NCBI GenBank assembly: GCA_036898135.1
Contig: CM072513.1
Span: 88,007,340 to 88,071,339, forward strand
Source of the DNA: Oncomelania hupensis
Taxonomy: Eukaryota; Mollusca; Gastropoda; Littorinimorpha; Pomatiopsidae
DNA length: 64,000 bases
Direction of reading: 5' to 3'
This document shows positions 45,201-48,200 of the stretch, piece after piece; the stretch's first letter is position 1; the number at the start of each line of letters is the position of its first letter. The notes under the pieces are model-generated. The model saw nothing but the letters and a program-made list of their open reading frames with translations. It was not told where the DNA came from and did no database searches. Both the position numbers and the translations under genes were made by a program.

Positions 45201-48200
45201 CTTTTTTGTTGTTGCTGTGCAGCTCCACAAACAAAATATAAATGATTGTTGTAGAGAACATTTCGTGTTGCAGACAATATTTCATGTGGTGGACAATGTT
45301 TCAATGTTGCAGAGAATATTTCATGTTGTGGAAAATGTTTCAATGTTGTAGAGAATATTTCAGAGAGCACTCCTCAACCACAGCAGCATGAATGGACGTG
45401 GCACTCGGGTGCCGACGGCACGCGGCTCCAAAGGTCACATGGTCAACTGGATCGACATGCCAGATGATGTTTTCTTCATTGCCACTGATGCCACAAGGTA
45501 AGGAAATTTGATATTTTTTAAAATTAAAAATGAACATATTATAACTTTCCTGACAGAATTGCTTGCTAGTGAAGTGCTCGCTTCAGACAAATTAATTTGC
45601 AGTAAAAGTGGCAGGGTTCTTACAAGCAAGGAAAGTCATGGAATTTTACAATTGGTTTTCCAGGACTGGAAAGTCGTGTAAATTCCAATGGTCATGGAAA
45701 GTCATGGACATACAGTGAGAAAAATGTAGTGGATTTTTTCCTTCAATTTTTGCCTTCTGGATTTTCTGACCAAATCAAATGATATGATGAAGTCAGCAAA
45801 TGAGAAGAAGCAAGACCTTCTGTACATTCATAAGAACGTTGATGCAAAACTAAGAAATTAACATTCAAAACTAAAAGCGAAAAATAAAAGGAATAGCCTT
45901 GAGGTATTTGTAGACTGTGTTTTGTTGACTGACATGCACAGCAATGCAGAGTCTGTGTATTCACTCTCCCCACACACAATTTTGTTTCTCCATTTTTTTG
46001 CAAATCTGTGCAAAATAAGTCCTAAATTGTCCAAAAATGACATTTAAAATAAAAAGTTTATTCCTATTCTATCCAACATTCTTCAACATCTTTCTGAAAC
46101 GTATCATGTCAGATGCCCTTGCAGATCACGAAGGCGCAGCCAAGGTAGGGAGTAGAGCAACCTTTAACCTTGGTTTTGCGGATAGAATAAGCATCGTTGA
46201 CGCACGCAGATTGTTCTGAACCTGTTCCCGATGGCGCTGTTGTGGAGGACTGCACTGGTAGCCTTGTCATAGAGGCTTTTGATGACTTCAGTAATGTTAG
46301 GACTGATGTTGTACACTTTCATGGTTGCCTACAGAGCTGCATGCCACACTCAGTCACTTCCGATGTCTGCTCCTAAAAAAGTGCGTTTCCTGCCAGTGTT
46401 GACACTTGATCTGAAGCGTTTCTTGACCATGATGATTTGGCTGTGATGCTCCCCGCTGGGACTGTGCCAGGTCCATTGTCTGGATTTTTTTGGGGGGGGA
46501 CAAACTTGTTAAACGACAACCTGCAGATGTTCATAAAAATCCTCGACTTTGCTGTCATCATAGTCTGATGTTGGGGCATAGGCCTGGATGATGGTGATAT
46601 TGAAAGGGGCTGCTCTCAGATGGATGGTAATGAGTTAACTGGAGACTGGGCGCCAACCCATGACAGTGGCTAGAATGTCTTTGTGGACCAAGAATGCAAT
46701 GCCGCAGAGCTTATTCTAGGGCGCGGGATGCGCGGGATCACGCACAAAAAGTTTTTTTCCCGCAAAGAAATTCGATGAGCGCGTTCGCGATCCCGCTGAG
46801 ATTGGAAATATCCCGCTACATGTCTTGATCGAAGCGGGCTTTACTGTGATGTTTCTGTCGTCTGCTAGTGCGTAGCGGAAACTGGAGTTAAACGGAAGTT
46901 GCTCTTTTTTCTATATTATATGTGTCTCAAATTTTCATTGGCCGATGCTATTCTTTTTGACCAATCACCTTTCTTCTGAGTGTGGCATCGATGAACCTGA
47001 CCGGTTGGAACTGGTTTACAATCAGAATCAGAATGGCTTCAAAAAAGCGCACGCTTTTCGACTTCGAATTCAGTGGAGGAACTGTGAAGAAAATAGTCAC
47101 ACTGTTTTCCCATGACTGATCTTCTAAACTAGCAGAGCTTTTATACAACAGTTGTGAAAGCAAGGTTACAGATACCAGTTTGTGATATATTTTGTCAGCG
47201 ATTTGTGTGTACTTACTGTTTGGAGAGAATGCGACATTTGACTGTTTCACAGTTTATCCGGGAACATCACGGGAGAAAACAGATATGGATATTTGTTTGT
47301 GTGTACACCCTATGTATGCCGAGAAGACGCCCCCACTGTTTTGGTCAGAGGGGGGCCTAATCCCCCCCTTTTTTTCAAGGAAGGGGGGCCTGCCCCCACT
47401 TCTTCAAAATCCTAGAATAAGCTCTGAATGCCGTGTTCGTGCCCGTCATCTCTCCTGCTGAAATAAAGCTTGTGGCCTTTGTCGGTCGTTGTTTCACCTA
47501 GGTCTTTCCAGCGCAGTTAGCTGATTCCTAAAATGTTCTATCGATAATGGTCCAGCTCGTTGGCCAGTTCTTCTCATTTTCCATCCTCAGTTAGGGTCCT
47601 GACATTCCAGGTTCCGATGATGATGTTGTCTCTCATGCAGATCTTGCTAAGTTGTCCATCAGTGACACACTAATCACCTGTGTCTGGAAGCCAACGGAAG
47701 GTGCGGCCGTTGGTGACCCGGGCGACGACCGATCTGGTATGGAGTGAGTGGTTGTTTTCATCATACGGTGTGTCTTGGGCAAGAAAGACTTGGCGTGGCC
47801 CAATTCTCCAGGCCTCCACAGCCAAAATCCACGAGTACAGTGTGGCTCGCCCTGGCCCAGAGCACGTGGTCATTGAACCTATAGTAAATGGCCGGCGATT
47901 TTTGTGTAGAAGACTTGTTTGCGCAGTGATGCCGTGCTGACATCACCCCTGTTAGTTGCCTCTTACGACACGCTTGGAAACGTTGGGTCTATTCTATTCA
48001 GTGCTCAAACCCACAGGGGGTTCTAGGTTATTAATATTGAACATTAGGTTCTTTGAAGCATGATACATATCAATGAGACGCATATACTATAAAAATGTGC
48101 TCAACGAAGGTCAAGGTCACTGGAGCTGTCCAAAGTCGGTTAGTATATACTTTTGAAGTGACCTTGGCCCTAAACTATGAGAGATATAACGTCCAAACTT

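Noticed and set aside
46057..48012. Classical twin-priming 5' inversion
   Set aside because: The reversed piece lies downstream of the sense piece, the opposite of the twin-priming layout.
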